Source: Thermoplasma sp. Kam2015
GTDB lineage: Archaea > Thermoplasmatota > Thermoplasmata > Thermoplasmatales > Thermoplasmataceae
Assembly: GCF_003205235.1 (NCBI RefSeq)
Contig: NZ_QJSM01000020.1
Span: 124,001 to 188,000, forward strand
Length of the DNA: 64,000 nt
Direction of reading: 5' to 3'
Shown here: in pieces, positions 8,572-18,193 of the stretch
Layout: every line of letters begins with the position of its first letter
How positions within the stretch are numbered: the stretch's first letter is position 1
Translations under genes and position numbers: made by a program
Notes under the pieces: generated by a model
What the model was told of the DNA's origin: nothing
The model's input: the letters and a program-made list of their open reading frames with translations, nothing else
Database searches by the model: none

Positions 8572-9205
8572 TCATCGAAGAGACATCTGCCTTTCCGGAC
8601 ATCCGTACAAGCCCGAAGTAGCGATCTCTACAGGCGTGAATTCGGATCGCACCGATCCTACTTTTATCAAACCTATTTTCCTTATATTTTTTGATGCGTT
8701 GTGATCCCTGTCTATAGTTAATCCGCATACATCACAACGATATATGCGATCTGATAACTTCAGATCATGCTTTACGTTACCGCATGATGAACATATCTTA
8801 GATGATGGATCGAATCTTCCTATTTCGATAATGTTTTTACCATACTTCTCTGCCTTATAGAGAAGCTTTTGTTTGAAGGAATAGAAAGAAACATCACTTA
8901 GACTCTTTGCAATATGGTGGTTTCTAAACATGCCTGATACGTTCAGATCTTCGATGACTATGGTATCGTAATGCTTGGCTATCGCATTCGATACCTTGTC
9001 ATAGAAGTCATCCCGCATGTTTTTAAGATTCATGTACTCCTTCTGTAATCGTCTTTTCATTTTCTCTACCTTCTTTATGAACCTTGGATTCTCTATTGCT
9101 ATACCATTCGATAAGGTTGCAAATTTTTCGATGCCTAGATAGATACCAACGGAGTTCTCTGCAGATAATGGTTTCTTCTATGGTAACGACGGAGACGCCG
9201 GAACC
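8572..9205 (-). pseudogene. tnpB: IS200/IS605-family TnpB remnant with mutated RuvC aspartate
   Basis: The C-terminal half of TnpB is open from about 9180 down to the stop at 8572. It contains the RuvC-I strand as VGIYLGIEKFA, then TIVIEDLNVSGM (catalytic Glu), the zinc finger CSSCGN...CDVCG and DRDHNASKNI (catalytic Asp). In the usual VGIDLG motif the Asp is replaced by Tyr (codon at 9139-9141). A frameshift near 9170-9180 separates an upstream piece (VSVVTIEE), and the N-terminal half is not found. No TnpA is present. The protein would be nuclease-dead and the element non-autonomous. Confidence 0.8.
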
Positions 9206-9214
9206 TCCGAAGCT

Positions 9215-9513
9215 TCAGCGAGAAGAGTATGTCAGGTATTTGACGCTTATCTTCTTTCTATCATCGGCTGATACCTTAGAAACTACAACGCATTTCTTGC
9301 TCCTGGTGAGAATTATGAAACCATCTCTTCGTGAGATATCATATGCCACATTCACCGTGTGACGGTTCGCATAGAAAATGTACCCAAGGATTATGAAGGA
9401 CGATGGCTTATATTCAGCCCACCTGTGATAATGGCATCAACGATCTGATCGGATATGTTCCTGCAAAGAAGTACATGGCTATCCAAATTCAGTACTATCA
9501 GATCTAAGGACAT
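9215..9513 (-). pseudogene. Broken small gene next to the TnpB remnant
   Basis: From the ATG at 9513 the minus strand reads MSLDLIVLNLDSHVLLCRN, then SDQIVDAIITGGLNISHRPS, and stops. The adjacent frame continues with SSFIILGYIFYANRHTVNV and AYDISRRDGFIILTRSKKC, ending in KYLTYSSR at 9215. The alternating beta and amphipathic pattern suggests one alpha/beta domain of about 95 residues broken by a single frameshift near 9410. No family is named with confidence. It could have been the gene downstream of the nuclease-helicase. Confidence 0.45.
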
Positions 9514-9537
9514 GTGTTTTATGGTATATAGAGCCGC

Positions 9538-11349
9538 TTAAAGCTTATCATACCCCATAATCGCATCTTTTCTTATCCTATCTATAACATCCTTTATGTG
9601 CTGTCCCGTCTGCTGATCTTCGAAGAACAGATCTATCCCGCGAATTCCTCTTGTCATAAGAGTATAGTAACGGTTTCTTATCAGTGTCATCGCAACATCA
9701 TTGTCTTTTTTGGCCATTCTTTTCAGCGAATAATTATTGCCTATAGTATCAGTTATTGCGTCTGCGTTGATCTTCCAATTGTTGTTTCTCCAGACAAGAT
9801 CCCTGCCCCATACAAGCCCGATGTAATCTGCTTCGAACCCTTGGGCGCCATATACCGAGGCGCAGTACTTCAGAGGGTCTAGTTCACCCCTCCAATATCT
9901 TGGATATTCTGTCTTTTCATCCATAAGCCAATAAATATCTAGACCTGAATTTTTATACAAATCGAAGTTGGACGGGAGAGGGTACCCGATACGTCTGTTC
10001 TGAACGCTGGTCGGATTTTTCTTATCTCCTTTGGATTCTGTGAATGCACAAAGTAGTCCTATCTTGTTTCCATCAGTATGTTTTTTTCTCAGATCTTCGA
10101 TAAGATTCGATATGTGGTCGAACATATTGATCTCATAGTTCAGAGTATCAGGCGGCTTCTCATTCCATAGTATATGACGCACAAGCTGCAGATAGTTTCT
10201 CGAAATCCTGAACGAACCGGTGAGATGCATCTCGGTTGTGTTCGTGCAGTACCGCCTGAAGTTCTCTTGAGTCCCCGCTTCGTCCCCAATGAGTATCTGT
10301 GAATCATCGTAGAAGTAGACCTTAACATTTGACCTGGATTGCGTCGTCCTGATGACATCCTGAGTCATCCTCTGCGCCTCGTCGTAGATTATCAGATCCA
10401 TATTGCTGTATCTGGAAGCATCGAAATTCCGTTCTCCTATACCCACTCCTCTTCCTGTTGAATAGTACTGTATGAGGGAACTTATGTTAACGCTGCCGGC
10501 ATTAAGATTAAGAACCTGCCGCATGGTGTTCAGGAGCCTGTTGTTCCTGTATGCAAGCAATGCTTTGTATCCATTTTTAATGGCATCGAGGAGAAGCTGA
10601 AGGGCTAACAGCGTTTTCCCGGAACCGCTCTCACCTTTTATCAGAAATGTTTTATTTTCCCCGTTTTTGAGTGCATCTTGCACTTTGTGCATGATCATGG
10701 CCTGCTCCTCGCTCAGGCCATAGCCCTTTGACAAAAGCGTTAAGGAAGCGTTCCTGATGATACTGTTACCATTCTTTATTATTATATCTATGAGATCATC
10801 GCTTATGGTGAATCTTCCAGTGACTATTGTGTCAACATCATCGTTTCCTCCGGGCTTACCAATACTTCTTATTTCATGTATAAGATCCTCTTCGCTATAC
10901 GCTATTCTACAGGAATTAGACTTATACTCAGGATGATTGTACATATACAGAATCCCCGTGTAATTGACAATCTTTCCAGAGGTATGGAAAAACTTCATCT
11001 TTGAAACGTAATTATTCAGTTGATAGCATGGGTCTATGTGATAAGCATTATCAGCCAGAACGACCATATCGCTTATTCGTTTAACGTTTCTCCATCCTTT
11101 GACCTCCACAATGATCGCATTCCTCGTGTCAACTGCGATGAGATCTGCGCGATCGAGCCCAAAGAGAGGGACTTCAACGAGGATTGGATAATCCAGCTTC
11201 ATCTCTATTATATTCTTTCCTAAAAAAGTCCAAGCGCTCTTCTCTTCAGGTGACGGTTCATCTCCATAATAGCGGATAATCGCCTTACTGAGATCGCTTA
11301 CCATATCCTCGGGCTTGTCATATTGATTGATAAGAAGGGGAAGGCTCAT
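9538..11349 (-). CDS. Nuclease-helicase fusion (DUF2075-type ATPase with PD-(D/E)xK domain)
   Basis: 603 residues. The N-terminal region carries a restriction-type nuclease signature, D69 followed by E82-x-K84 (RADLIAVD...IIVEVKGW). The central part is a P-loop helicase of the DUF2075/Schlafen-like group: Walker A GESGSGKT at 239-246 and Walker B IIYDEAQ with D323/E324. The C-terminal part ends in a motif like helicase motif VI (YYTLMTRGIRG). Such fusions are common in defence or DNA-repair loci. It sits beside a toxin-antitoxin pair and a TnpB remnant, which favours defence, but this is inference. A TATA-like element lies about 24 nt before the ATG. Confidence 0.75.
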   Translation of the reverse strand: MSLPLLINQYDKPEDMVSDLSKAIIRYYGDEPSPEEKSAWTFLGKNIIEMKLDYPILVEVPLFGLDRADLIAVDTRNAIIVEVKGWRNVKRISDMVVLADNAYHIDPCYQLNNYVSKMKFFHTSGKIVNYTGILYMYNHPEYKSNSCRIAYSEEDLIHEIRSIGKPGGNDDVDTIVTGRFTISDDLIDIIIKNGNSIIRNASLTLLSKGYGLSEEQAMIMHKVQDALKNGENKTFLIKGESGSGKTLLALQLLLDAIKNGYKALLAYRNNRLLNTMRQVLNLNAGSVNISSLIQYYSTGRGVGIGERNFDASRYSNMDLIIYDEAQRMTQDVIRTTQSRSNVKVYFYDDSQILIGDEAGTQENFRRYCTNTTEMHLTGSFRISRNYLQLVRHILWNEKPPDTLNYEINMFDHISNLIEDLRKKHTDGNKIGLLCAFTESKGDKKNPTSVQNRRIGYPLPSNFDLYKNSGLDIYWLMDEKTEYPRYWRGELDPLKYCASVYGAQGFEADYIGLVWGRDLVWRNNNWKINADAITDTIGNNYSLKRMAKKDNDVAMTLIRNRYYTLMTRGIRGIDLFFEDQQTGQHIKDVIDRIRKDAIMGYDKL

Positions 11350-11440
11350 TGAAATATAACGAATTCTTAAATAAAAACATTAACGCGCCCAGTAAAGTAC
11401 CTATAGTATGGCGTATATTCTATGGTGAGATCACTCGACT

Positions 11441-12508
11441 ATGAAGGCGATCACCGTAAGACCTCATGGGGCTGGAGCCCGGGTAGAGCACGTTGAAATT
11501 AAAGAGAAGGGAATGAAGGTAAGAATAATTGAAAACGGAATATGCGGTACCGACAGGGAGATAGTGAAAGGCCTGATGTCAGCTGCGACCGTCCCAGAGA
11601 ATTACGATTTCCTTGTACTAGGCCATGAAGCATTGGGCATACTTGAAGATGATACCGACAATCTGAAGAGAGGGACTATTGTGATGCCCATCAACAGGCG
11701 TGGATGCAATAAATGCATCAACTGCCTGAACGGCCGTGCTGATTTCTGCGAGACAGACGATTTTGTGGAGGCAGGCATCAAGGGGATGCATGGCTTCATG
11801 CGCGAGTATATATATGACGATCCGAACTATCTTGTTCCGGTTCCACCGCAGATAAGGGACATAGCCATAATGGCACAGCCCCTATCGGATCTTGAAAAGT
11901 CAGTCGCGGAGATGATCGATGTTCAGGGCAGGCTGCACTGGAGATGTATTGATGCGACTTACGGCTGTAGGAAAATGCTTGTGACCGGTACGGGAACTAT
12001 CGGGATCCTTATCTCAATGCTCCTGAAGACCTATGGCTTCGATGTTAGTATAGCAAACAGGCGTGAACCCACCGATGTCGAAACGAGGATATTCGAGGAG
12101 GTTGGCCTGAAATTCGTCAACACGTCTGCGCACCGCGACGACGAGAAATATGACGGTGTGATAGAAGCCTCAGGATCGGACGCCTCTGTCATTGAATATG
12201 CTATAAGGAGGTTGAAGAATAATGGTTTTCTTGGGCTCTTCGGGTTCATTCGATCGGGTACGCTGTCCCTATCCCCTGTTGATCTGCAGTCCTTAGTTTA
12301 CAGATCAATATCCATCACCGGACTGATCAATGGCCAAAAGCCCCACTTCGAGACTGCCATTAATCATCTTGTGCAATGGAAGACTCAGTATCCTTTCACC
12401 ACATCTCATTTTATCACAAGGTCCGTGAATATATCTGATCAGAAATCAGTACTCAATGTTCTTGAAAACAGAATTCCAGGAGAGATAAAGACAAAGATAC
12501 TCTGGTGA
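11441..12508 (+). CDS. Glucose 1-dehydrogenase-family zinc MDR enzyme
   Basis: 355 residues of the medium-chain dehydrogenase superfamily, closest in pattern to archaeal glucose/aldose 1-dehydrogenases. The catalytic zinc site has C35 (GICGTD), H62 and E63 (GHE). The structural zinc site is C89, C92, C95 and C103. A Rossmann motif VTGTGTIGIL follows at about residue 182. The family oxidises aldoses to lactones with NAD(P), the first step of the non-phosphorylative Entner-Doudoroff route. It is likely a paralogue specialised for another sugar or polyol. No clear TATA box; a GGTGA lies 13 nt before the ATG, farther than usual. Confidence 0.8.
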   Translation: MKAITVRPHGAGARVEHVEIKEKGMKVRIIENGICGTDREIVKGLMSAATVPENYDFLVLGHEALGILEDDTDNLKRGTIVMPINRRGCNKCINCLNGRADFCETDDFVEAGIKGMHGFMREYIYDDPNYLVPVPPQIRDIAIMAQPLSDLEKSVAEMIDVQGRLHWRCIDATYGCRKMLVTGTGTIGILISMLLKTYGFDVSIANRREPTDVETRIFEEVGLKFVNTSAHRDDEKYDGVIEASGSDASVIEYAIRRLKNNGFLGLFGFIRSGTLSLSPVDLQSLVYRSISITGLINGQKPHFETAINHLVQWKTQYPFTTSHFITRSVNISDQKSVLNVLENRIPGEIKTKILW

Positions 12509-12561
12509 AGATTCAGTAGATATCCTACTATATGCATCAGAAAATATTAAATGTTAAATCA

Positions 12562-13197
12562 TCAGACATCGCTGCATTTTGATCTGAGACCGACCAGAAT
12601 ATATCGCCATGCTGCATTCTTTTTCTGGTCCCTTGGTTCCATCGCAAATTCAGGTTCAAAAATGTTCGATATCTTCGACATATCTCTTCTGAACGGATCC
12701 ACCAGAATGGATGAGATTCCTTTCCTTATGAAGCCATCGGCATCTATGAAGTAGCTCCCGCACCTGAGTATATTCCACACGTTCCTGTAGACATCGAACC
12801 TATGCCTTCCCGTATTGTGCAGCACCAGGTTTGATACAGCCAGATCAAATTTATCATCCACGCGAATGCTCTTGGTAATATCAGCCTCGACGATGGCAAC
12901 TCGATCGGAGACTCCAGCTATCTTCAGATTCTCCATAAGCTTTTCTTTGGAATTATCCGCAATCGATGGATCGGAAAACGTATCTATCGCAGTTATCCTC
13001 GCATTTTTAAAGTATGTAGCGCAGAGTACCGTAAGGAAACCAAGGCCACAACCAATATCGACTATTCGAATGCTTGCATCCTCATCCATTCCGATCTTCC
13101 TGAACGCCTCTACAAACATGACCCTGGCCAATACACGCAGTTTCTCCGAATCTTCCCTGGACGAATGATGATACACTCCATAGTCTGGATCGGGCAT
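12562..13197 (-). CDS. SAM-dependent class I methyltransferase
   Basis: 211 residues with a Rossmann methyltransferase core: motif I VDIGCGLGFLTVL at about residue 49, an acidic end of strand 2 (TAIDTFS), ADIT at strand 3, and LAVSNLVLHNTG (motif IV region). The substrate is unknown. The ATG at 13197 is preceded by AGGTG with a 6-nt spacer. Convergent with the 11441 gene. Confidence 0.75.
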   Translation of the reverse strand: MPDPDYGVYHHSSREDSEKLRVLARVMFVEAFRKIGMDEDASIRIVDIGCGLGFLTVLCATYFKNARITAIDTFSDPSIADNSKEKLMENLKIAGVSDRVAIVEADITKSIRVDDKFDLAVSNLVLHNTGRHRFDVYRNVWNILRCGSYFIDADGFIRKGISSILVDPFRRDMSKISNIFEPEFAMEPRDQKKNAAWRYILVGLRSKCSDV

Positions 13198-13288
13198 CCA
13201 TACACCTAATGATATGATCCATAATACTCTTGTTCATGCGATAGCTGCCTTTAAAGATAAAATGGTCAAAAAAATAAGGGGATGATGA

Positions 13289-13951
13289 TCACTGCCTCAC
13301 GATCAGCTTTGCGGCAAGCTGGAAGAGTGATATGGAATGTATCCAGACCCTCCCAGGGCCTCGCATGTGGGCAAAGAACAGACCCTCACCTTCCAGACCA
13401 CCGAGTATCATCGTTCGAAGACCACCTATACGCTCTACATTGTACTGAACGGAGTCGTCGAAAGCAAGCACATGGCTGAGCTCGACATTTATCTCGTCAC
13501 CAGGGCCAAGATCCTTTTCTATAACCTGCCCATGGCCGTGTAGAAATATGGATCCGCTTCCGCTGAAATGCTCAAGGAACAGACCCTCGCCACCGAGAAG
13601 CCCCTGCCATATACCTGCGAACTTAGTCGAATACTGAATTCCTGAATCCATGCATAGAAACGCATTGAACTCTGCGATGATACCATTTCCTTTCAGATCG
13701 ATCCGGTGTATCTTTCCGGGCAAAAAACCTGCAGAGGCTATCTCACCAGGTCCATCGACCTTCAGAAGAAAAACGGCGGAACCGCCAAGCATGTGCGAAA
13801 AAACACCTCGGAGTCCTCCAGCTCTGACATCAAGCCTTGAGGATCGATCCTTGTATATCAAATGGCCCGGTTCAACATAAACTGATTCACCATCGGAAAG
13901 CTTTGCCTTCAGATACTGAACATCTGTACCCTGAATCTCATAATCTACCAT
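13289..13951 (-). CDS. AIM24/TIGR00266-family protein
   Basis: 220 residues of repeated glycine-rich beta hairpins typical of the AIM24 family (LLGGEGLFLEHFSGSGSIFL and LGGLEGEGLFFAHMRGPG). Members are widespread trimeric beta-prism proteins whose function is not settled; mitochondrial AIM24 affects membrane organisation. A TATA-like TTTAATAATT about 27 nt upstream supports a leaderless start at 13951. Monocistronic. Confidence 0.85.
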   Translation of the reverse strand: MVDYEIQGTDVQYLKAKLSDGESVYVEPGHLIYKDRSSRLDVRAGGLRGVFSHMLGGSAVFLLKVDGPGEIASAGFLPGKIHRIDLKGNGIIAEFNAFLCMDSGIQYSTKFAGIWQGLLGGEGLFLEHFSGSGSIFLHGHGQVIEKDLGPGDEINVELSHVLAFDDSVQYNVERIGGLRTMILGGLEGEGLFFAHMRGPGRVWIHSISLFQLAAKLIVRQ

Positions 13952-14025
13952 ACGATGAGATGTAAAATAATTATTAAATTTTTGTTCTTATAAAAAAGAT
14001 GTGTATAAAAAATTTGAAATACTGT

Positions 14026-17000
14026 TCACAGCCCGTAAGCTATGAGCAGTGTATCAAGATAGTAATTCGCCAGATCCACTGTCATGTTGAACGCATTGAA
14101 CGATCCGATGCCGACGAAATCATTCCATCCCTGTCCAAGGTAGCCGCTTCCCACCATGTTTGGATAGGGCTGCACGTAATCCACCATGTAGTACGCGGGC
14201 AGACCGAATTCGTTTCCATATCCGAGATCGTAGAGCGCGGGTTGTATCCATCCGAAGTATCCAACAGATCCATCAGCGTACACGAATGCTGATTCTATAT
14301 CTGCAAATATCCCAGCGGATATTGGAGTGGCAAAACTTGTCCCTCCAGCAACACCAAAGTAATGCTTGAATGCGAAGACCATCTTAGCTGCCGGCATGGC
14401 AATATCAGGCTGACCCCGGTTGGTGAACGTTGATGGTACAACTATCAGCTCCGAGCTCTGATATGTTGGCCTAGCGAAGAAGAAACTGTTACCTCCTCCT
14501 GATCCGACAGGGCCACCATACCAGCTGAATTCAGGCTGATACCATGCGTACTGTCCGACGATGTATCCTGACTGGTTAAGAACTGGATATACGCCTCCAA
14601 CGGACACAATGTATTCCGATGCCATGACTGTTAGATAGTAAATGCTGTGGCTGTCAGCTGATCCAAGGAATATTGTCGTACCCTCTGCTGCTGCCTGCAG
14701 CCCTATTAAGTTGTATATCTGAGCGAATCCAGCATCATGGTGGAACTGTAATTCTGCCCAGCTACCAGATATTATCTGAGGATGTATTACATTCAGCATG
14801 TAGTAGATCTCAAGGTTTATAGCATTGTCACCTATTCCCGTCAAATTGAAGGGCTGCATCACATCGTAGATGGTGGCATTTGGCGCCATGGCTCCAGACC
14901 ACTCAACATCAAGATCCGCCTCAACACCCTCTGGATATGGGTTTTTTCCATTGGGTGTAAGATTGACAAAGACGACCTGCGGATTGTGTATTCCATACTC
15001 ATCCCAGAACATGGAGATCGCGCTCATATTTGCTGATTCGCCGACGCCCAGTATTCCTATCTTGATACCGTGGCCTGTGAATCCCATATTCTCAAGCCCT
15101 GTAACGTTATAGAATTCCGCGAGGTGAACCGGCGTAAGGAGACTGCTAGAACCGTTTATACCGCTGGTTGGGACCAATGCTGTATTCGATATCTCTGTCT
15201 TGACTTCCTGCCTATTTTTAACGCTCAATAGGGCTTCGCTTGAATAGCTCAGGCCGTAGACATGCATTATGAGGCCGGAGAACTGCGCCGGTATATATGG
15301 ATTGGCAGTATTGGTCATGAATACCGCACCGCTGCCCCCCGGATACGTGAACTCGTAGTTGAACAATACCGTACCGAAGACCCTCTCAAACATTCCAACC
15401 GTTCCATGAAGCACTATGACGAGAGGAGCATAACTGTATGACCAGACCTTGAAGCCCATATTGGAATAATATGCTTCCACCTGCATGATCTGAGACTCCG
15501 ATGGATAATAATGCGCCATGAATTCCTGAGGCGTGAGATAGTCATGGAAATACGGACTCATGGGAGAATTCACAGCGGATACGAACTGTTCAAGTTCGCT
15601 GAGGTTTGTCAGGTTGAGATAAAGCGTCACGTTTATGACATCATCTGGATTGACTGGCCCAAGATTGAGTAGATACCGCTGGAAATACGGAGAGGTCATA
15701 AGATAAGGTACATTTCCATTCAGTGTGACTGAATTGGCCGGCTTCAGGTCTATGAGATTGAGCGGTTCATAGTCCCCGCCGTATTCGATCATCCCATCAT
15801 CATTGTACGGAACAGTTCCATTGAAGTTATACCAGAAGTTACCTCCCTGGTAATTTCCACCCACTATACTGCCAGTAAGAATCTGCCCATCAAACATATG
15901 AACGTTGGTGGCCGGCTGCACTGTGATGTTCCACATGTTAGTATACATGGCGGGATTTCCACTGTATATGCTGATGGATGGGCTTATGGCAGTGATCTCC
16001 GTGGAGAAGAAATTATTGTATATGGTGTTGTTTGAAGAGTATACGGCAAGCCCCAGAGGTTCACCCCAGAGATTCCATGCCTGCTCAAGCTCCGCATTGG
16101 CCAGCTTGGGCGAGTTCACAAAGTAGTTGCCCCATACCGTATTATTTGACCCTCCATATATCAATGCAGAGGAATCCATGGACATGAAGACATTGGACGA
16201 GATGAGTGAGTCCGAAGTATTCCAGAAGACCACATTGGCCAATGGCTCTCCGCTGTCATAGGCCGTGAACCAGCCAGTTATCTGGCTGTCTCTGAGGATG
16301 AAATGCGAGGATTGGAATATCCAGTAACCAAGATAATTGTACGGAATCATTCCCTCGAAGAGCGCATATTCCTGGAATATGCCCTGATACAGCACCGGTA
16401 ATGTCGGCATGCTTGAAGCCATCACATAGGCCGAAGTATTCATGAGCATGACGCCTGCAAACTGTGGGTATGAGTAATCGTTTATCTCTCCAAAGAGCGG
16501 GCTAATGTATCCATATTCATTGTTGAAGAGAACGTATGGATCAGATACAGAACCATCACCAGACATGGATATGTTCCTGATCTGGTTATTGTTAACAGCC
16601 ATCAGCGGAGTGTACAGACCGGCTGACATGTCCAGTGGAAGTACAAATGTGTTGGATGAAGACAGCATCTGTGCCTGTGCGCGGTGATCGCTGAGCAGGG
16701 CCAGAGCCGCATATTCTCCGGCTGGGAGCCAGAAGCTGTATGAACCTGAAGCCGTCAGCGGAACATAGCCTGCCTGACTGTAATTCACGACGTTACCTGG
16801 GCTTATGAACAGGAACGCATTGCTTGGACTCACATCTCCCGTGAAATGATCCATAACCTTAGCTGAAGAAACATTCCACATGCCATACAGAAGCGAGGGG
16901 CCTGTGCTTAGGATTGCCTGATCCTGAGAATTCCATGCTACGGCAGCACCAACGGACGTTTCTCCAGTATCTGTTCCGAAATCGAATGCATTTGGAACGT

Positions 17001-18042
17001 TAGCATACGATTTGGGAACAGCGGGCTTACCTGGCGGTGATGGTGGTGGAGGTGGTGCGGGAGGATGCATCGGATTGGTCGCAGAGATGTATTTCAGCTG
17101 CATCATCCCGTTAATATCGGTGAACGTCGTCGTCGATCCTCCGCCTGGGCCTCCCATCATTATCTCAGCATCATAGAGCAGTCCGGCCGGATTAAGCTGG
17201 GTTCCGCTGACCCTGAAATAGGAAGGTGGCGCTTTGTAAGCTGGCGGCATGCCATAAGTGGAGTTAAATGTCACGCGATCATATGTGCCACTAACACCTA
17301 TCGTCGGTATGGAATAGTTGAAATAGAAGACGTTATTGCCATCGATCTCTGAGGTGTTCATATAGAGCAAGAGGGTGAAGGGTGTCGGAAGATAGAATGT
17401 TGGACCAAGCGCTATGTGAACTCCTGGATACGGATATATGGTTCCGGTTGAGTTGAGTATCGCGTTGCTTGTCACCTCTGCACCTGGACTGCTGAAATTC
17501 CAGATATTATCAACGAAGCTTATTTCATGCGTTCTGACGGAGTATGTAGCCACGTTCTGAGTCCAGAAGGTATAGGATGAATTTCCGAACAGCGTCGTGT
17601 TTGCGGTAACGGTGTTGAGTTGGAATGTGAGAGATGAAGGTGCATCATCTGCAAGATTGAAGACGCTAAGATTGTTAATATCAATAACCGCCTCAAAGCT
17701 GGATGCATAATAATTGTTTCCAATCAGTGTACCTGACATGTTTTCAAGCCCGAAGAAACCTATACCCATCGGGGCAGGTGATTGCGTGTACAGTGGTTCA
17801 ACAGTTCCGTTCTGATACAGAAATCTGTGGTACTTTGCCGGAAGATAAAGATAATTATTCACTGGTTTCAGCATGCTGGTGGGTAACTGTTTCACCGGCT
17901 CTGTTTTGCCTGGGCTGCTGGCTATTCTATGCGTCGATATATTCGATGCGTCGTTGAAGGCAAAATTCACACCCAGGAAACCTGTTACAGCAATGACAGC
18001 CACAATGACTGTCAGCAGAAATATCCTTCTTTGGTTCATCAT
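14026..18042 (-). CDS. Secreted thermopsin-sedolisin double acid protease
   Basis: 1338 residues. A signal or anchor helix spans about 7-29. A thermopsin (peptidase A5)-like region, about 60-300, starts GIGFFGLENMSGTLIG. A Pro-rich linker (326-340) follows. Residues about 500-720 contain beta-helix-like turns (NNTVWGNYF, NNTIYNNFF). A pro-kumamolisin domain lies at about 775-935. The C-terminal S53 catalytic domain carries E1041 and D1045 (VEADLDVEW), the oxyanion Asp D1130 (GSADSHS) and the nucleophile S1236 (GGTSFATP). All S53 catalytic residues are present. The many N-x-S/T sequons fit an exported glycoprotein, so it is likely an extracellular acid protease that feeds peptide uptake. A TATA-like TATTTATC lies about 28 nt before the start. 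Confidence 0.85.
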   Translation of the reverse strand: MMNQRRIFLLTVIVAVIAVTGFLGVNFAFNDASNISTHRIASSPGKTEPVKQLPTSMLKPVNNYLYLPAKYHRFLYQNGTVEPLYTQSPAPMGIGFFGLENMSGTLIGNNYYASSFEAVIDINNLSVFNLADDAPSSLTFQLNTVTANTTLFGNSSYTFWTQNVATYSVRTHEISFVDNIWNFSSPGAEVTSNAILNSTGTIYPYPGVHIALGPTFYLPTPFTLLLYMNTSEIDGNNVFYFNYSIPTIGVSGTYDRVTFNSTYGMPPAYKAPPSYFRVSGTQLNPAGLLYDAEIMMGGPGGGSTTTFTDINGMMQLKYISATNPMHPPAPPPPPSPPGKPAVPKSYANVPNAFDFGTDTGETSVGAAVAWNSQDQAILSTGPSLLYGMWNVSSAKVMDHFTGDVSPSNAFLFISPGNVVNYSQAGYVPLTASGSYSFWLPAGEYAALALLSDHRAQAQMLSSSNTFVLPLDMSAGLYTPLMAVNNNQIRNISMSGDGSVSDPYVLFNNEYGYISPLFGEINDYSYPQFAGVMLMNTSAYVMASSMPTLPVLYQGIFQEYALFEGMIPYNYLGYWIFQSSHFILRDSQITGWFTAYDSGEPLANVVFWNTSDSLISSNVFMSMDSSALIYGGSNNTVWGNYFVNSPKLANAELEQAWNLWGEPLGLAVYSSNNTIYNNFFSTEITAISPSISIYSGNPAMYTNMWNITVQPATNVHMFDGQILTGSIVGGNYQGGNFWYNFNGTVPYNDDGMIEYGGDYEPLNLIDLKPANSVTLNGNVPYLMTSPYFQRYLLNLGPVNPDDVINVTLYLNLTNLSELEQFVSAVNSPMSPYFHDYLTPQEFMAHYYPSESQIMQVEAYYSNMGFKVWSYSYAPLVIVLHGTVGMFERVFGTVLFNYEFTYPGGSGAVFMTNTANPYIPAQFSGLIMHVYGLSYSSEALLSVKNRQEVKTEISNTALVPTSGINGSSSLLTPVHLAEFYNVTGLENMGFTGHGIKIGILGVGESANMSAISMFWDEYGIHNPQVVFVNLTPNGKNPYPEGVEADLDVEWSGAMAPNATIYDVMQPFNLTGIGDNAINLEIYYMLNVIHPQIISGSWAELQFHHDAGFAQIYNLIGLQAAAEGTTIFLGSADSHSIYYLTVMASEYIVSVGGVYPVLNQSGYIVGQYAWYQPEFSWYGGPVGSGGGNSFFFARPTYQSSELIVVPSTFTNRGQPDIAMPAAKMVFAFKHYFGVAGGTSFATPISAGIFADIESAFVYADGSVGYFGWIQPALYDLGYGNEFGLPAYYMVDYVQPYPNMVGSGYLGQGWNDFVGIGSFNAFNMTVDLANYYLDTLLIAYGL

Positions 18043-18193
18043 TCAAAAACATGGCATATACTTGATAAATATTATGAAAAAATGATATGTAACTTTTATA
18101 CGTATCAGAGTTAAGATCGTGATATAATTCAATTTGTTGTATCGGTGTCTGACATGGAACTATTTTGTATGACGCTGTCATGTCACAGCATCC

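Noticed and set aside
8546-8728. Short reverse frame overlapping the end of tnpB
   Set aside because: A shifted frame of the TnpB zinc-finger region; the true frame is clear from CSSCGN and CDVCG.
11441-12508. Membership of the 11441 dehydrogenase in the rhamnose island
   Set aside because: It lies more than 7 kb away with unrelated genes between; its motifs point to aldose 1-dehydrogenases, but there is no contextual link to rhamnose.
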